Of a stretch of DNA of 64,000 nucleotides, positions 37,571 to 50,312 are shown in pieces (positions within the stretch are counted from its first letter, which is position 1; each line of letters begins with the position of its first letter). The notes below the pieces were generated by a model. That model saw nothing but the letters and a program-made list of their open reading frames with translations, made no database searches and had not been told where the DNA came from. Both the position numbers and the translations under genes were made by a program. The stretch comes from Neckera pumila (Eukaryota > Streptophyta > Bryopsida > Hypnales > Neckeraceae): positions 8,742,001 to 8,806,000 of the forward strand of contig OZ018415.1 of NCBI GenBank assembly GCA_963969595.1. The letters run 5' to 3'.

Positions 37571-38310
37571 AAAATGGATTAACCATATGGGGGGAGATTA
37601 AAAAAAAGGAGACTCAAATAAATAAATAATTGGATTAACCATGTGAGGGGATATAAACAAACGAGAGACTTGAATAAATAAAAAATTGGATTAACCATTT
37701 GGGGGGAGATAAAAAAAAAGGGAGACTCAAATAAAATAAAAATTGGATTAACCATATGAGGGGACATAAATAAACGAGAGACTCAAATAAATAAAAAATT
37801 GGATTAACCATATGGGGGGAGATAAAAAAAATGGGAGACTCAAAAAAATAAAAAATTGGATTAACCGTACAAGGGGACATAAACAAACAAGAGACTCAAA
37901 TAAATAAAAAAATTGGATTAACCATATGGGGGGAGATAAATAAAAAGGGAGACTCAAATAAATAAAAAATTGGATTAACCGTACAAGGGGACATAATTAA
38001 AAGAGAGACTCAAATAAATAAAAGAATTGGATTAACCATATGGGGGGAGATAAAAAAAAAGGGAGACTCAAAAAAATAAAAAATTGGATTAACCGTACAA
38101 GAGGACATAAACAAAAGAGAGACTCAATTAAATAAAAAAATTGGATTAACCATATGTGGGGAGATAAAAAAAAAGGGAGACTCAAAAAAATAAAAAATTG
38201 GATTAACCATATGGGAGGAGATAAAAAAAAAAGGAGACTCGAATAAATAAATAATTGGATTAATCGTATAAGGGGACATAAACAAAAGAGAGACTCAAAT
38301 AAATAAAAAT
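37571..38310. repeat. 57-bp minisatellite
   Basis: About 12 imperfect units containing ATTGGATTAACCATATGGGG, then GAGATAAAAAAAAGGGAGAC and AAATAAATAAAA. Alternate units differ (GGGGGGAGATAAA versus AGGGGACATAAAC), giving a dimer of about 114 bp. Non-coding. Confidence 0.8.
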
Positions 38311-38699
38311 TGGAATAATTTTACGACGGGATATAACTTATAGAAACAAATGAAGAAAATAACGGAATTACCATATGTGGGGAGATAAAAATGTTTGAGA
38401 ATCAAATGAAAATTTGTTGGACTCATCATATAAGGGTTGAAATTTAATGAAATGTGAGCATTTTTTATTGTGCTGTGAAACGGTTCAGGATTTAGGCTAA
38501 GAATTTAGGGTTTAGGGTTTGACAATTTTTTTCATTTATCTTTTAACTATTAGTAACATTAATTTATTTTTCTCTTGGCTAATGGAAGCTTTATGGGTCT
38601 TTGACAACTCACATGAAATAAAAAATGAGTGACATTAAATGCAAGGTACAAGGTAAATCTTCCAAAATCTCATTTGTAGATTCTAATTTTCTCCAACTA

Positions 38700-39265
38700 C
38701 CGCCAGCGACAAGTACGTCCCCGCCTAGAATGAGTACATCCCCGCCTAGGATGAGTACGTCCCCGCCCTCATGTACGTATGAGAAGTACGTATTTGACAT
38801 CCCCCCTCGTTCATCATATACGTTCACTTGATGCTCACTTATATATAAAAATGTTTTTTAGACCACCACGACCATGGAAGCCCTTGTCCTCAATGGAAAT
38901 GGAACTCTAGACCTCCTAGACTTTAAAGTAAGTTTGAAGAATACCACCCATGTGCATCCCTCTATGCTCACACCTTCCTGAAGATTACAATTAAACCCCC
39001 GAACACGCCTAGACACGAATACGTCCCCGCCCAGACAAAAATACGTCCCCGTCCACACCGAAGTACGTCCCCGCCTCACCATGACGTCCCCGCCCACACC
39101 AAAGTACGTCCCCGCCCAGACGTGCCGTCCCCGCCCACACCGAAGTACGTCCCCGCCCAAACCGAAGTACGTCCCCGCCTCACCATGACGTCCCCGCCCA
39201 TACAGAAGTACATCCCCGCCCAGATGTGACGTCCCCGCCCATACCGAAGTACATCCCCGCCTCTA
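38700..39265. repeat. Right subterminal array of H1 (inverted GTACGTCCCCGCC)
   Basis: Copies of GTACGTCCCCGCC at 38708-38775 and 39015-39265, the reverse complement of the left array motif. About 230 bp separate it from the right terminus, which also has a GTCCGTCC microsatellite (39420-39460). Confidence 0.8.
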
Positions 39266-39584
39266 CGTCGGCGCGCTGATTGCAATGTGGCTGGCCACGT
39301 CAAAAAGGCGCGTGCCGATTGCAACGTGGCTGGCCACGTCAAACACCTCCGGTTAGGAGTAGGAAAATTTTTGATTAGGGGCAGAATTTCCTGCCCGAAG
39401 TGTCCGCTTAAGGTTGGACAAGTCCGTCCGTCCGTCCGTTTTGTCTGTCCGTCCGGGACGTCCGGTGACCCTGAAGCGTCCGATATGACAACCCTGGTTC
39501 TGACACTGCCATCTACAGCATATCAAATACAACAAAACCGTCACTGACTTCTTCATTGATTTCAATCATTCGCAATATGCTTTG

Positions 39585-42500
39585 TGTGGAAACACGTAAT
39601 ACCAATCTTTAGAAATCCGGATTAATTTAGAATTAATTCTGTAAACATTTTCAAAATTTTGTAGTAGTAAAACTGAAAACCGGAACATCTAGGAGAAACT
39701 AGGTAGTCAGAAAGTTCCGGCTTGCTACTATTTATTAAATAGGTAAGAAATGGACTTTGGCCAGAATCTAGAAACCGAAATGGGATTCAAATTTAGGCAA
39801 CCTACGAACTAGGGGTCCAGCCTACAAAAACTAGGGATCCGTTTGCAATGGCGGCGCATTAAGTGGCCGAACCAACAAATGTCGGTCACTGGCCGGGTAC
39901 TTAAGCGTGTGGGCCTTTTGTTTTTCTCCCTCTTTCTTTCGCTTGAGGAGGTGTGTGCTTGCAGGTTTTGGAGCGCGTTTTTAGAAGAGTGAAAGAGTGG
40001 TGAGTTAGACCGGATAGGGAGAAAAGAAAAGGAGGGTGCCGATTGCACCGGATTGTAGTTTCAAATGGCAAAAACATCGGCGCAGGGGCAGAAGGCTATT
40101 CCCTCTGTCAAGCTCCTATACCTAGTCATTTCGGCGGACTCCATTGAGCGCTTAGAGTTAGAAGAAGATCTCTTTAACATAGGGCGTATCGGGTTCATCT
40201 GGCACCCCTAGACAATTAGAAGTGAGGATTTTCTTCGTGAGCTGATTATGGGGATGCCAAATCAGTTTGAGACAACAGCAAGGGGTTAGTGGGCCTCTTG
40301 GATGGAAAAGATGTGGGCGGAAACTTACGGATTGAAGCAGTCCGGATCCGTTAATGTGACCCGGACGAATAAGTTTTATGAAAAGAAGTTTAAAAAACCG
40401 CCGCACCACAAGGAGGGTTTCACCATTAGTGACTGTATAGATGAGCGCCATAGGCAATTGTTAGATTTCTTGATCCCCATCGTGTATCCGGAAAAGCCAA
40501 CGAGGGTTACGCTTACGGTGGCAAATACGATTTTCGAAGCAATCGAGGGCCGGGTCATGAACTGGGCGACCATAATCCACCAGAAGATCAAGAAGATGGC
40601 GGGGGCTATTGACAAGGCCAAGCAGAGCCCGCTCAGCACCTACTTGTTCCATATATACCATCATTTTGATTTCATGACCCCGCAGGAATAAGTAGCCTAT
40701 GAGACCGGAATGCAAATCATGAAGTACGGATTTACGGAAGAGTTGAAGCTGACGGAAGAAGTGGCACTAGAGGAAGAAGAAGAAGAGGAGGATCCGGAAC
40801 CAAAGCCGCTGGAGAAGAAAAAGCGACAGAAGACCACCAATCCGGGCGCACGAAGAATGAGTCTGGACGTGCCGGAACCGAATCCGTACCTGACCCAGCC
40901 ATCACCGGAAACTTCCGATGAACTTGACTTCTATGAAGCCGGAACTTGATGGATGGTGCAGTGTCGAAAGTTGCACATCGAGATGGCAGAGGTGATCACG
41001 GGCGTCGCCAAGGAGTTGAATGTTGAGATGGACCAGATCTTCAACGAACTCCGGAAGAGACCGGATCTGACATTGCTCCAAGAGAAGGACAAGCAGATCG
41101 AATTGCTTAAGGCGGAACGGGATCACTACAAGAACAAGTTCTACTAGACAAAAAGGGAGTCGCTCTCAGCCCGGAAGAAGGAGACAGATGCCCTGAAGTT
41201 AGTCAGGGATTGAGGGTGTTGGTAGAAGAACCAGAACATCAGATCATCCGGTCCGCACTTTATACGAAGAAACTTGAGAATGACGGCATTGTTACCAAAT
41301 CCAGAGTGCTGCAAGTTTTGGTCGATTACAAGGCTAAGATGAAGATCGTTTTAGACGAGATGCGGTAGCTGCTGGATCATTTGGATGTGGCCAAGGACGA
41401 CTTTGGGCTACTTCCGGATATCTTCATGGAGTCCTCAGGCAAACACGGAGCCGGAACTTCCAGAACACAAGAGGATCTAGGCCTGAAGTCCCTATTTAAG
41501 ATACCTAAGGTACCTTCCTCCAGTCAATTCTCAAAGTGGGGCACGTCAAATACTTTTGTCCCTTCCTCACAATCTCCGAGGAAAATCGGAAAGGCTGAGC
41601 AGAGGTTGCCGATCCGAAGGAATCTGTTAGAAGGTTTGCGGATGATAAATCCGGCAAGAGAACACCCGGAGGGATTCCCTCATATGTGGCAACCGTCACC
41701 AGCCTGGGGTACAGAATTGATTGACTTAGGAGATCCGGCTCCAGAGGCAAGACCGGAAACCAAGCCGAAAATCCAGCTGAAGAAGAGGACGGAAATAGTG
41801 GAGGCCGAGGTCACGGATCCGGATGAAGAACTTGAGATGGTGGAACCTGAGAGGCAACTAAAACTCCGGAAGTCTGAAAAGCGGAAACGGGAAGGCAAGA
41901 AGCCGGTGAAACAATAGATTGAAGACTCCAAGTCTAGTAAATTCGAGTCAGGATCAGAGTCTGAGGAGGATACGGAGGATGAAGAGATGTCTCCTGCGAC
42001 CCGTCAGAATTTGCCTCGAGCTACCAAGATAACTCCAGCAAAAAGTTCCGGTAAGTCGGCAGCCAAACAGAGAGCCGAAAGTTCAAAAAAATCTCGGGTG
42101 GTTAAGTAGCTCAAAGGGGACTACTTGTAAAAGGTGGGTTAGAATTTAGATAGTTTAGTTCCGGAACCGGATTCCAAGCGTGGGCTCAGTTTCTGGAAAC
42201 TTAGGGATAAGGACTTTCCAATTTGTTCGGGATTTCCTTGGTGTGTGTGTGGTTGCTCCGGTTTGTAGGAGAGCCCTTTTTTTGCTTTTAGGGTGTTGAT
42301 TTTGGTTTTGTTTTGGGTTTTTAAGGGCAGGCAAGTTAGTTGCCCTTCATTCCCTCCTAGTTGATATTCAATTGTATTTCATACCCTTTTCAAAATCTGA
42401 AGCCCTCGGGTGTGCGTTTTGGCTCTATCGGTGTATCCGGATTGTGTTGATCTGTAGTCTAAATGTTGGAAGGAAAGGACCGGTGAGGAGGAATCCGGAT

Positions 42501-43215
42501 TCAGGAGAATACGGTCTGAGTCGAGAGTGTACTATTGTAATGTTGTTGAATTGTTGACTTAGGAGCTGCGCACAGTGTCTTTAAATTACCTGAAGAGTAG
42601 TCCAGATCACAAAGTAGCGAGGAAGCAAGTCTGGTTGTCAACCCGTGTAGAGGTAAGCGCCCGCCCAAGGAAGCCCCCACCTGTCCGGAAGATCTGTCAA
42701 CCTCAGAATTCATCTAACATCTAGAAAGGTTACACCCTCGCATCTATTCCGGGCTTTGAGATCCGTTGTTGTAGTAAGGGAGAGTGAAATATTCCTGAGT
42801 GACCTGCTGTCCAAAATCACCATCCGGAAGTTGTGAAGATCCGGATCTTTTTGTCTTGCTACAACACCTTGAATACTTGGGTGTTATTATTTGTGTTTGT
42901 TAGAATTGTAGGAGAATAAGAGTGATGAAGTTCCTGCCCTTCTCAAAAGATCAACTAGTGGACCCTCTGAAAGCAAAACAGAGGTATTGAAAACCGGATC
43001 AGAAGAAGAGACGTAAACCGGTTTTTGGATAGTTTATGTTCCGGGTTGTGAAAGTATTTGGAAAAGGATGAATAGGTGAGAAGAAAGAAAGATAGAAAAG
43101 CCGGATCGCTAGAATATGCTACATATAAATCCGGAAATTCTCTGGGACAATATTTTGTGTTACCTTAGCACATTTTTGTGTTAAGGTTACTTACGCCTAG
43201 ATTATGCTTACGATA
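39585..43215 (+). mobile_element. Gag-like element A2
   Basis: A plus-strand copy related to A1, 3631 bp from TGTGGAAACACGTAATACC to ...TTATGCTTACGATA, where sister copies end ACA. No matching 5-bp duplication is seen (CTTTG on the left, GGGAG on the right), so one side may be rearranged. It carries a heavily decayed gag-like frame. It starts 80 bp beyond the right TSD of H1. Confidence 0.7.
40065..42109 (+). pseudogene. Gag-like protein of A2 (decayed)
   Basis: Begins ATG 40065 (MAKTSAQGQK) and aligns with A1 to a shared terminal TAG at 42107. Interruptions include TAGs replacing Trp, Arg, Gln and Glu codons of A1, TAA replacing Gln (near 40689), TGA near 40948 and a one-base deletion near 41217. 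Conserved blocks are YPEKPTRVTLTVANTIFEAI and LPIRRNLLEGLRMINP. The mix of lost Trp, Gln, Arg and Glu codons shows these are true stops from decay. The role is as for A1: a gag-like, Transposase_32-like protein. Confidence 0.65.
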
Positions 43216-45615
43216 GGGAGGGATTCTTTAGTCGTGCTTGAACTCGTGGGTGGGAAATCCGGTAGAGTGTCCGATCTCCTAAAAGATCTCGCTGCCTTAG
43301 TGGGCAAACGGAAGGACTTTAGTTGATGTTGGAACGGACGAGTTCACTTGGAACTGCCTCGCTTCATACAGACGGAACATGGCGCTAAGATCGTTGTAGT
43401 ATGAGAGGATCATACAAGGAGTCTTTGTGTGACCGGTGATCCGGAGAGTTCTCTAGGTTGTTGTGAAGAATCAAACCAAATCCGGTTTATTGTAGGAAAT
43501 GGGAGAATAAAAAAGTGGGTCTTCAGCCGCTATAAGTCACGGAAGGAGCGGCGGGCCTGCCACTCTCAAAATCAAGGGACGAAACCTCTGATGGTGAAAC
43601 AGAGGTAAAACTAAACCAGATCGTAATAAAAGTGGATGTGAGCGAATCAGACCGCATCGGAAAGCTGATCGGATTGAAAAAGGAAAAGACGGTCTGATTG
43701 TAGTTCTTGGTGTTGTGGTGTTTCCGGTTGTGGTGTTAGGACCAGAAGAGGAAATACTGGTACTGACTTAGCTTAGAGACCAAATAAGACTATCTACTTC
43801 ACAGAATCTCGCGAGTTCAATCTTTAGAGTCATTTTGTTATACTGTAAAGTGTTTTTTGGTAGTATAACTAGGAATTTGCTTGCTCTGTGCTGCGACAAA
43901 CGGCAACACCAGTTCCTTGTTGGACTCTAACGAGTTGTGGCTACCTGAGACCACAGATTCATCTAATTCCAATGAATACCTTTCAGAGTCGGATAGTAGC
44001 AACGTTCTATCCCGAAGACCTTCAGCTCCCAAAAAGGAGCATTTGTTGAGGGCACTGGGACAGATACGTGTATGTGCGTTTTAAATGCACGCGGAATTAG
44101 GTCAAGTGCTTCATGACTTTCAGACGCCCACAGAGTTAGTACACTACCATTGCTTCACTATAATCCATTATACCAATATTCTTCTTTTTTTAAATCAATG
44201 GTAAGGGAAATAAGTGGTGTGTATTTTAGCAATGATCAATTTCTTTGTGAGTGCTGGCAGCAACTTATGTGCTCAGGTTGTCAACAATATATCGGACGCT
44301 ATTCTTCTATTAAATTTTATGTGAGATACACTCGTACCTATGAATGTTACTTAGAGCATGTCAGAGCTTTTTCCTTTTTCTTTTTGGACAGGTTAATTTC
44401 TAGGACAAGACCTAGGAAAGAAGAAGGAGGCTTTCCTTAGGCCGTGTTTTCATAGAGAAGGTAATGTGATGACAAACTCCATGTGGTATGATATGTAGGA
44501 TTAGTATTTCACAGCTGGTATGGATATGTTTTTGGTCAGGGCGTTGTTTGAGTATCCTAAGTTCTTTGGGTTTTCTATGGGTAACTATGGAATTATTCTT
44601 TCCTAGAAGTTCTCATGAAGTTTTGATTGATTGGAAAGTCGTGTTTTGGTTGTATGCCAGTAGAGGGTGCGGCTCCTGTCAGTAGTTAAAGACCTTGACA
44701 TGTGAATTTGTTAATGAAAACATCATATAGCATGTGGAATCCTCCATTATCAAACAAACCTATGGAATATAGATCGTATCCTTGGTTCAAATTTAAATTC
44801 TTTGAATGTGCACAGGGATAGTTGTTGAAGCATGGATCATTGGTCAATTGCCTTAGGTGTTGTTTCAGCAATAAATAACTTCTGATTGAATGATACTATT
44901 TGTATAAGAATACATATGTTTTTGTAATTGCTAAATTTGAGTTTCTTCTATGCATTTCACTGTCATGAAGCATGTAATAGATGCATTCAGGTTGTTCCGT
45001 TCATGGATCAGCTTGTAGTGGGGGTCAGGAGAGCTAGAGTAATGAGGACCTGAGAAGTAAAGTGAATTTATGGTAATTGGAAACTGATAGTGTCATTGTT
45101 GTATTTTTGCATGCCTTGCACAGGTCCACTGATGCTGTCCACATTTAGAATGTCATGATGCCATTCTTTAAATTTCTACTCAAAAATCTTGATTAACACT
45201 TGGTCTATACATCGAAGTTTGATGGACTTGTATGTGATTGTTTATTAGAACAACATTCCAATTAAGAAGAATAAACTTGATGTATGTACCGTCTTTCATT
45301 TGGTGACTTGATGTGGAGTCCTTTTGGCTATTGAAAGAATTGTGAATGTCATGTTCATAATGTCCTGTGCATTGTACAACAAGGAAGACACCCACAATTG
45401 CATGAATGGACTTAAGTGAACCAGCATTGACTCATCTGCAGTATTCTTTGCGAGGACATAGGAAACCACCAATTTGCCGCCCTAATTGTGGAAGTAGGAG
45501 AGAAGTTATCCCCAAAGTATACGATTTGAACGAGAGAAGAGGGTGCCCAGTGGTAAGTGTGGCACTGGAAGTTGATTAAGTAGAGAAATGGGCTAGCTAT
45601 GTCACAATGCCTTCT
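43216..45615. other. Degraded retroelement-like and AT-rich DNA
   Basis: 43216-43800 has the TCCGG-rich style and an ACAGAGGTA motif also found in the 3' parts of A elements, so it may be a remnant of a third related family. 43800-45615 has short open frames only and no recognised gene. Confidence 0.4.
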
Positions 45616-46003
45616 GGTTGGACCAGGATTATCTTCCCTGATAGACGAACAATATGACAGACAAAATTTGTTCGAAGTCTAGTAGAGTGAATAGACCCCC
45701 CGTTTGTCTAATAAAGTCAACTTTAAATTTGACTTTCAAATAACTTTCAATTAAAGAATTATCTCTTTATAAATTTTAACATATTAAAGTTCCATTTTAT
45801 TAAAGTGTCTCAATTGAATTAACACTTATTACATTTTGAATTTTGAATCATACTTGAAATGAGATTTCTATGAGCAGACAGCTATGTAGAAGGCCTTATT
45901 AGACATGGTCAGACAAACAAATTGTCATATAATATGCGACATCAGACATCTATCAGACGCCAAAATCCAAAATTTTGTCTGACAAGACAACCCTGAGTTG
46001 GAC
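45616..46003. mobile_element. hAT-like MITE (about 372 bp)
   Basis: Element 45624-45995 starts CAGGATTATCTTCCCTGATA and its other end read inward is CAGGGTTGTCTTGTCAGACA. Flanks are GGTTGGAC (45616-45623) and AGTTGGAC (45996-46003), an 8-bp duplication with one mismatch. Internal GACCCCCC and TAGACATGG-type words match the right part of H2. It interrupts an open frame (…TMPSGWT / CVDAGKCFVVDAYGK…). Confidence 0.7.
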
Positions 46004-48168
46004 ATGTGTGGATGCAGGAAAATGTTTTGTTGTAGACGCATATGGCAAAGTCTATAGTGATTGACTAAATACAATAGTGCATCATCTGGCGAAGATGTTA
46101 CTTGGTGAGCGGTATGTGAATTTTTCTTCCATGCTAAACGTGTCTCTGAATTTTAGAAAGATTTGTAAATTTGTATTTGATACAGACAAAATGATGGTGC
46201 ATGCAATTATCATCACGCAGAGAAGGCGACATGGAAAAGGGGAAGGAGATGTTTGAGGTGTGGAGTACACCAAAACAGAGACAGAAGCCATCAACTAGAG
46301 TAAATCCTTTCAAGAATCTTCTAGATTTCACCACAAGCAAGAGAGGAAATCAAAAGAGAAAAAATAATGGTTCCCCCTGTCCGAGGGGCATAAAAAGCAC
46401 TCCGTTGGATGCAAACAGAAAAGAGTCAGTTCTTGAAGCAAGAGAAAACCTTCAAAATAAGAAGAAATCAAGAGGGGGAGGTAGAAACAGCCTTGGAGGT
46501 CTTGAAAAAGAAGTAGGTGCATTGAAAAAAGCAAGATTGACAAAAGAAGTTTTGAGGGACATGCTTGATGTAGTTTTGGAGCAGAGTAGTCCTCTACAGA
46601 CGTCGACATATTACAAAGGTAATGGTGGTATGGAAACATAAGCCACTGTTGTAATGTATGTGCTTGAAAGTGTGAGAATGTTCCATCGACCTTTGCAGAG
46701 TTTGTAATGCCAATGATTCTGTAGATGGGGTGTATTGTAGGCGGAGGATCTGTTCATTGCTTGGATTTCAATGATTAGAGGTTCATAATCCAAAGCTTTT
46801 ATGAAGAGTGAATTCAGTGAACATGTTTGCAGGCGGAATCTCAAGGGCAAAGTTTGATGAAAGTGGCAGAATAAGTAGAAGCAAAAGACACAAAATAAGC
46901 GCACAACGGAATGAAAAAGAGATTTTGGAGAGTCTGTCACCGCGTGCGTATGGAGGAACAAATTTCCCAGAACCATTTGACGTGCATGAGATCAACCACA
47001 GAGATTTCTTTCGTGATGACCGCGTGGAGGACTCTAACTTTGAGGTTTCATTGTATGACAGGTACGGCCACTGTCGTAGCACAGAAAGCACAAAATCCTT
47101 CTCTAAGGCCTTAGTGGACCCTAAAGTGACTCGTGTATCGTTCCGCAGAGATCTTGATGTAATTCTTCTAATTGGCCGGAATGAAGTGAGTTGATATCCC
47201 AAAACAAACCCCAAGTACTAGTCTAGACCGGTTCCAATTCCAGTAATCCGGAACCGGAAACTCCTTTCCCACGTATATATCTATCCGGTCTAGAGTATTT
47301 AACTATGTAATAAATTCGAGTTTAACCTCTGGACTAAGAGGGATCTGCAACTTGGGCTTCAGGAAGGACGCTTAACTCCTACCCTCCGAGTTTTAACGTG
47401 TCAGAAGATCCACGACATAAACTTCAAAAGAAAACCTTGACAAAAACGATGAGAAAAAGACTTTCCTCACAACTAGACCGGATTGACTACTCAGGCTAGC
47501 AGGTCACGCAAGACAGTCTGGATTCTCCTAACAATTACTACAACGACAGACCACAAGACAATCCACGGCCTAGGTAGAGAAAGAGCGTCAGGAAAACACA
47601 GGAGAGCTATGATACTTCTTGACAAAAGTAGCTTCTTGACAAAAGCAAGTTCTAATCCTCGCAAGGAAATCCTGTGGTATCCTGTCTAACACACAATCTC
47701 TCCAGGGACCGGATACTTCCTGTATCCGGGTATCACTTCCTCCTTACCCACTCTGCACAATCTCACTGCTCTCACAATAACACGGACAAGTGCTAAAAGG
47801 TACAGCTCACGGTTTGTGAATTGAATAACTTCAATGGCATTTGCAGAAAAACTGGGAATACAAAGTATGAAAATGCTACCCGGATTAAACCTAAAATCCG
47901 CCTTTAAATACTAAACTACACTTCAAACTCAAAAAGCGCCTAAGGCCTAAAACAGCAAGAGGAATGACACGTTTCATTCCTAACTTTTTGTCAATTTTAG
48001 GCAACCTAAGCTACAATCAAAAAGTTTCCACTTAATGTGGATCTTAGATCCTAAAAATCCGGACTCAATTACTTGAGTCCTAACTCCTTTTACTAAAAAT
48101 ATTCCTACTTAACTACTTGTCAAGAAAAACTAAGCATGCAGCCCTACGATCACTACCAGAATCTTCAC

Positions 48169-50312
48169 CTACTTTCTAGTCTTCTTAATTGGAGAAACCC
48201 CGCCTTCGCTGGTACCTTCCGGGCCACGGGCTTCTTTCCGGTCTGTTGTCTTGCCATCTATTTAGACCGGACTTTGGCCTTCTCCCTGGCCGCCTTCGCC
48301 TTTGTTGCTCGGGTCTCTGCCAGAGCCTGATCGGGATCTGAATATGGTTCAAAATCCTCATCGGACTCTGATTCCTCTTCCTCATCATCGGAATCCTCTT
48401 CGTCTTCTTCCTCTTCCTGAGCCCTGATGAATTTCTTCTTAGCCGACAGTGGCTCAGGAACCTTTCTCTTCTGCGGGACTGGAGCAGGTCTGGCCACCTT
48501 GCTCTGAGATGTTGCCTCTCCTCCAACCGGTTTCCTGATCATACCTTTACTGGGTGATCCTGATGAAGTCCCACGACCAGCTCCAGCCTCCGTCTTCACC
48601 ACGGACTGCATCAGGGTCGTCATCTTCTCGGTTTCACCGAACTGCACCTTCTTCCCCGGAGTCTTGGGAGAAGACTTGGAGGGGGAGAGACTGTTGATAT
48701 TCTTTGTCTTGGTTCCCTCCTCTGGAGTAGATCCTCCTGGTCCGATTTCCAGTCCCTGTGCCTTGGCTGGATCCGGTGCCGTCACCTTTGTAATCTCCAA
48801 ATTGTCATCCTCAGGAATTGGGTCAGGTACCTTGGTGTTTTCCACCTCTGTCTGTTGCTCCTAATTCGTCTTGGTTTCCTGGTGCTTCTCAGGTACAGGT
48901 AAAGCAGGTTGTTTGTGAGAAGTCTCACCTTTACTCGTATCTACTGCTGCCGACTACTGAACTGGCTCTTGATCCGGTTCTGGTCTCGGCGCAGGCACAC
49001 TGTGAGGATTCACCTCATGCATAACTTCTCGCAGCTGCTCCAACGTCGACTCCATCTTCTTATGGTAAGTGATCATCGCCAATAGGAGCTTTTGGTGCAG
49101 CTGCCTTCCCTCCGTCATCACTTGTTGGTCAAACAAGTTAGCCTTGTTGACCACTTCACCTGGATGGGTGATAAATTCCCGAATTCGGGAAAGGGTATCC
49201 TTCGTCTGCTTGGAGAACGTCCTCTCCAACTCCACCTCTTCCGTTTTCTGGCGCAACTCTTGTTTATGAGCGGCCACTTGGCCGGAAAGTTTCACCAATT
49301 CCTCTTTATTCTCATTCTTCTCCTTCTCCCGGTTGAGCCGGATCACCCGAGTCAAGGCTTGTGCTGGGTGGTCAACGCCCACCGTCTGGCAGATGGCCTG
49401 CATTGCACCTTCTACCACCGCGTATCGTTTCCTGAAATCACTTAGATCTCTAGTGATCCTGTACAAAGGCTCTTCCCCCCAGACCGGACTGGTATCCTTG
49501 GTCTGTCCTCTCTCTACCGGATCCTTTCCTCTCGTTTCCTCATCCTTATCCTCAGCTTCACTCTTGTCCTCCTCTTCATCAGACTCATCCTCATTGTCCT
49601 CATCGGAGGACTCTTCCTCGTTTCCGGTCTCCTGGTCTAAGTCAGGGACCTCAAATTCTACTAATGCCGCGGCTGCCTCATACTCTACCTCTTCCTTTTT
49701 TGTCATCACCTCCTCTGAATTATATAGGTGATAAAGGAAAGGGCAGATGGCGGAAGGCTTAGCCTTCCCGACATTGTTGACCATTTTCAACACTTGGTCC
49801 TGAATTACCAAACCCCAATCTACCTTCCGGTCTCCTGACAGCGCGCCAAAGACTGTGTTGGCGAGTGTCAGAGAGACCCGGCTTGGCCTTTCCGGGTTAA
49901 GAATGGCCAAGACGTAATGCAGTAAACGCCTCTTCCTCTCATTGATACAATCGGTAACCGCGAACCCATCCTTCTTGCTAATGGAGCTATGAAACTTACC
50001 CACCGTGAATTGGTCCTTCCGGGATGAGCTGCCTTCACCCTCCCAGTTGAACCGGTACACCTTTCTCCACATCTCCGCCGTCCACTTCTTGGGTTTCGCA
50101 CGGATCGTGGTCGCGGCCTGAGATGGTGCTCCCGAGCTCAACTCCGCCACTATCGCTTCACTCCGGAAATCCCACGGTCTGATCAGGAAGCCGGCGCATC
50201 CCATTTGTTCCAAGTCCTCCTTCAGATCCGCCATCTCCTTGTCATCCTTGGGCAATCACGGCGTCACGTAGCGCAGCGAGATGGTCGCTCCTCCGCTGTG
50301 ACTTGCGGCCAT
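48169..50312 (-). pseudogene. Gag-like protein of B1 (four stops)
   Basis: Aligns end to end with the intact B2 protein, from ATG 50312 (MAASHSGG). Stops are TGA at about 50256 (CGA in B2), TAG 48954-48956 (CAG in B2), TAG 48861-48863 (CAG) and TAG 48258-48260 (CAG). A one-base loss near 48195 shifts the last few codons. Every stop is a single C-to-T change relative to B2. The domain order is the same as in B2. Confidence 0.8.

Larger units (their letters stand above)
14820..39504. mobile_element. H1: 24.7-kb element with hAT-like ends and cargo genes
   Basis: The element 14828-39496 begins CAGGGTTGTCAAATTGGACG and its right end read inward is CAGGGTTGTCATATCGGACG. Both ends are followed by GGAC-type microsatellites (GTCCGTCC runs). 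Direct 8-bp copies of GTTCTGAC lie at 14820-14827 and 39497-39504, an exact duplication. CAGGG termini with 8-bp TSDs are typical of hAT elements. Inside are inverted subterminal arrays, two large divergent genes (18709-24123 minus; 31077-34868 plus), about 25 short palindromes, satellites and AT-rich filler. No hAT transposase was seen, so the mobilising enzyme is either the DUF7869-like product or supplied in trans. The size is exceptional for a cut-and-paste transposon. Confidence 0.8.

Noticed and set aside
37579..38185. Phe/Leu/Pro-rich minus-strand frames
   Set aside because: Translations of the 57-bp minisatellite.
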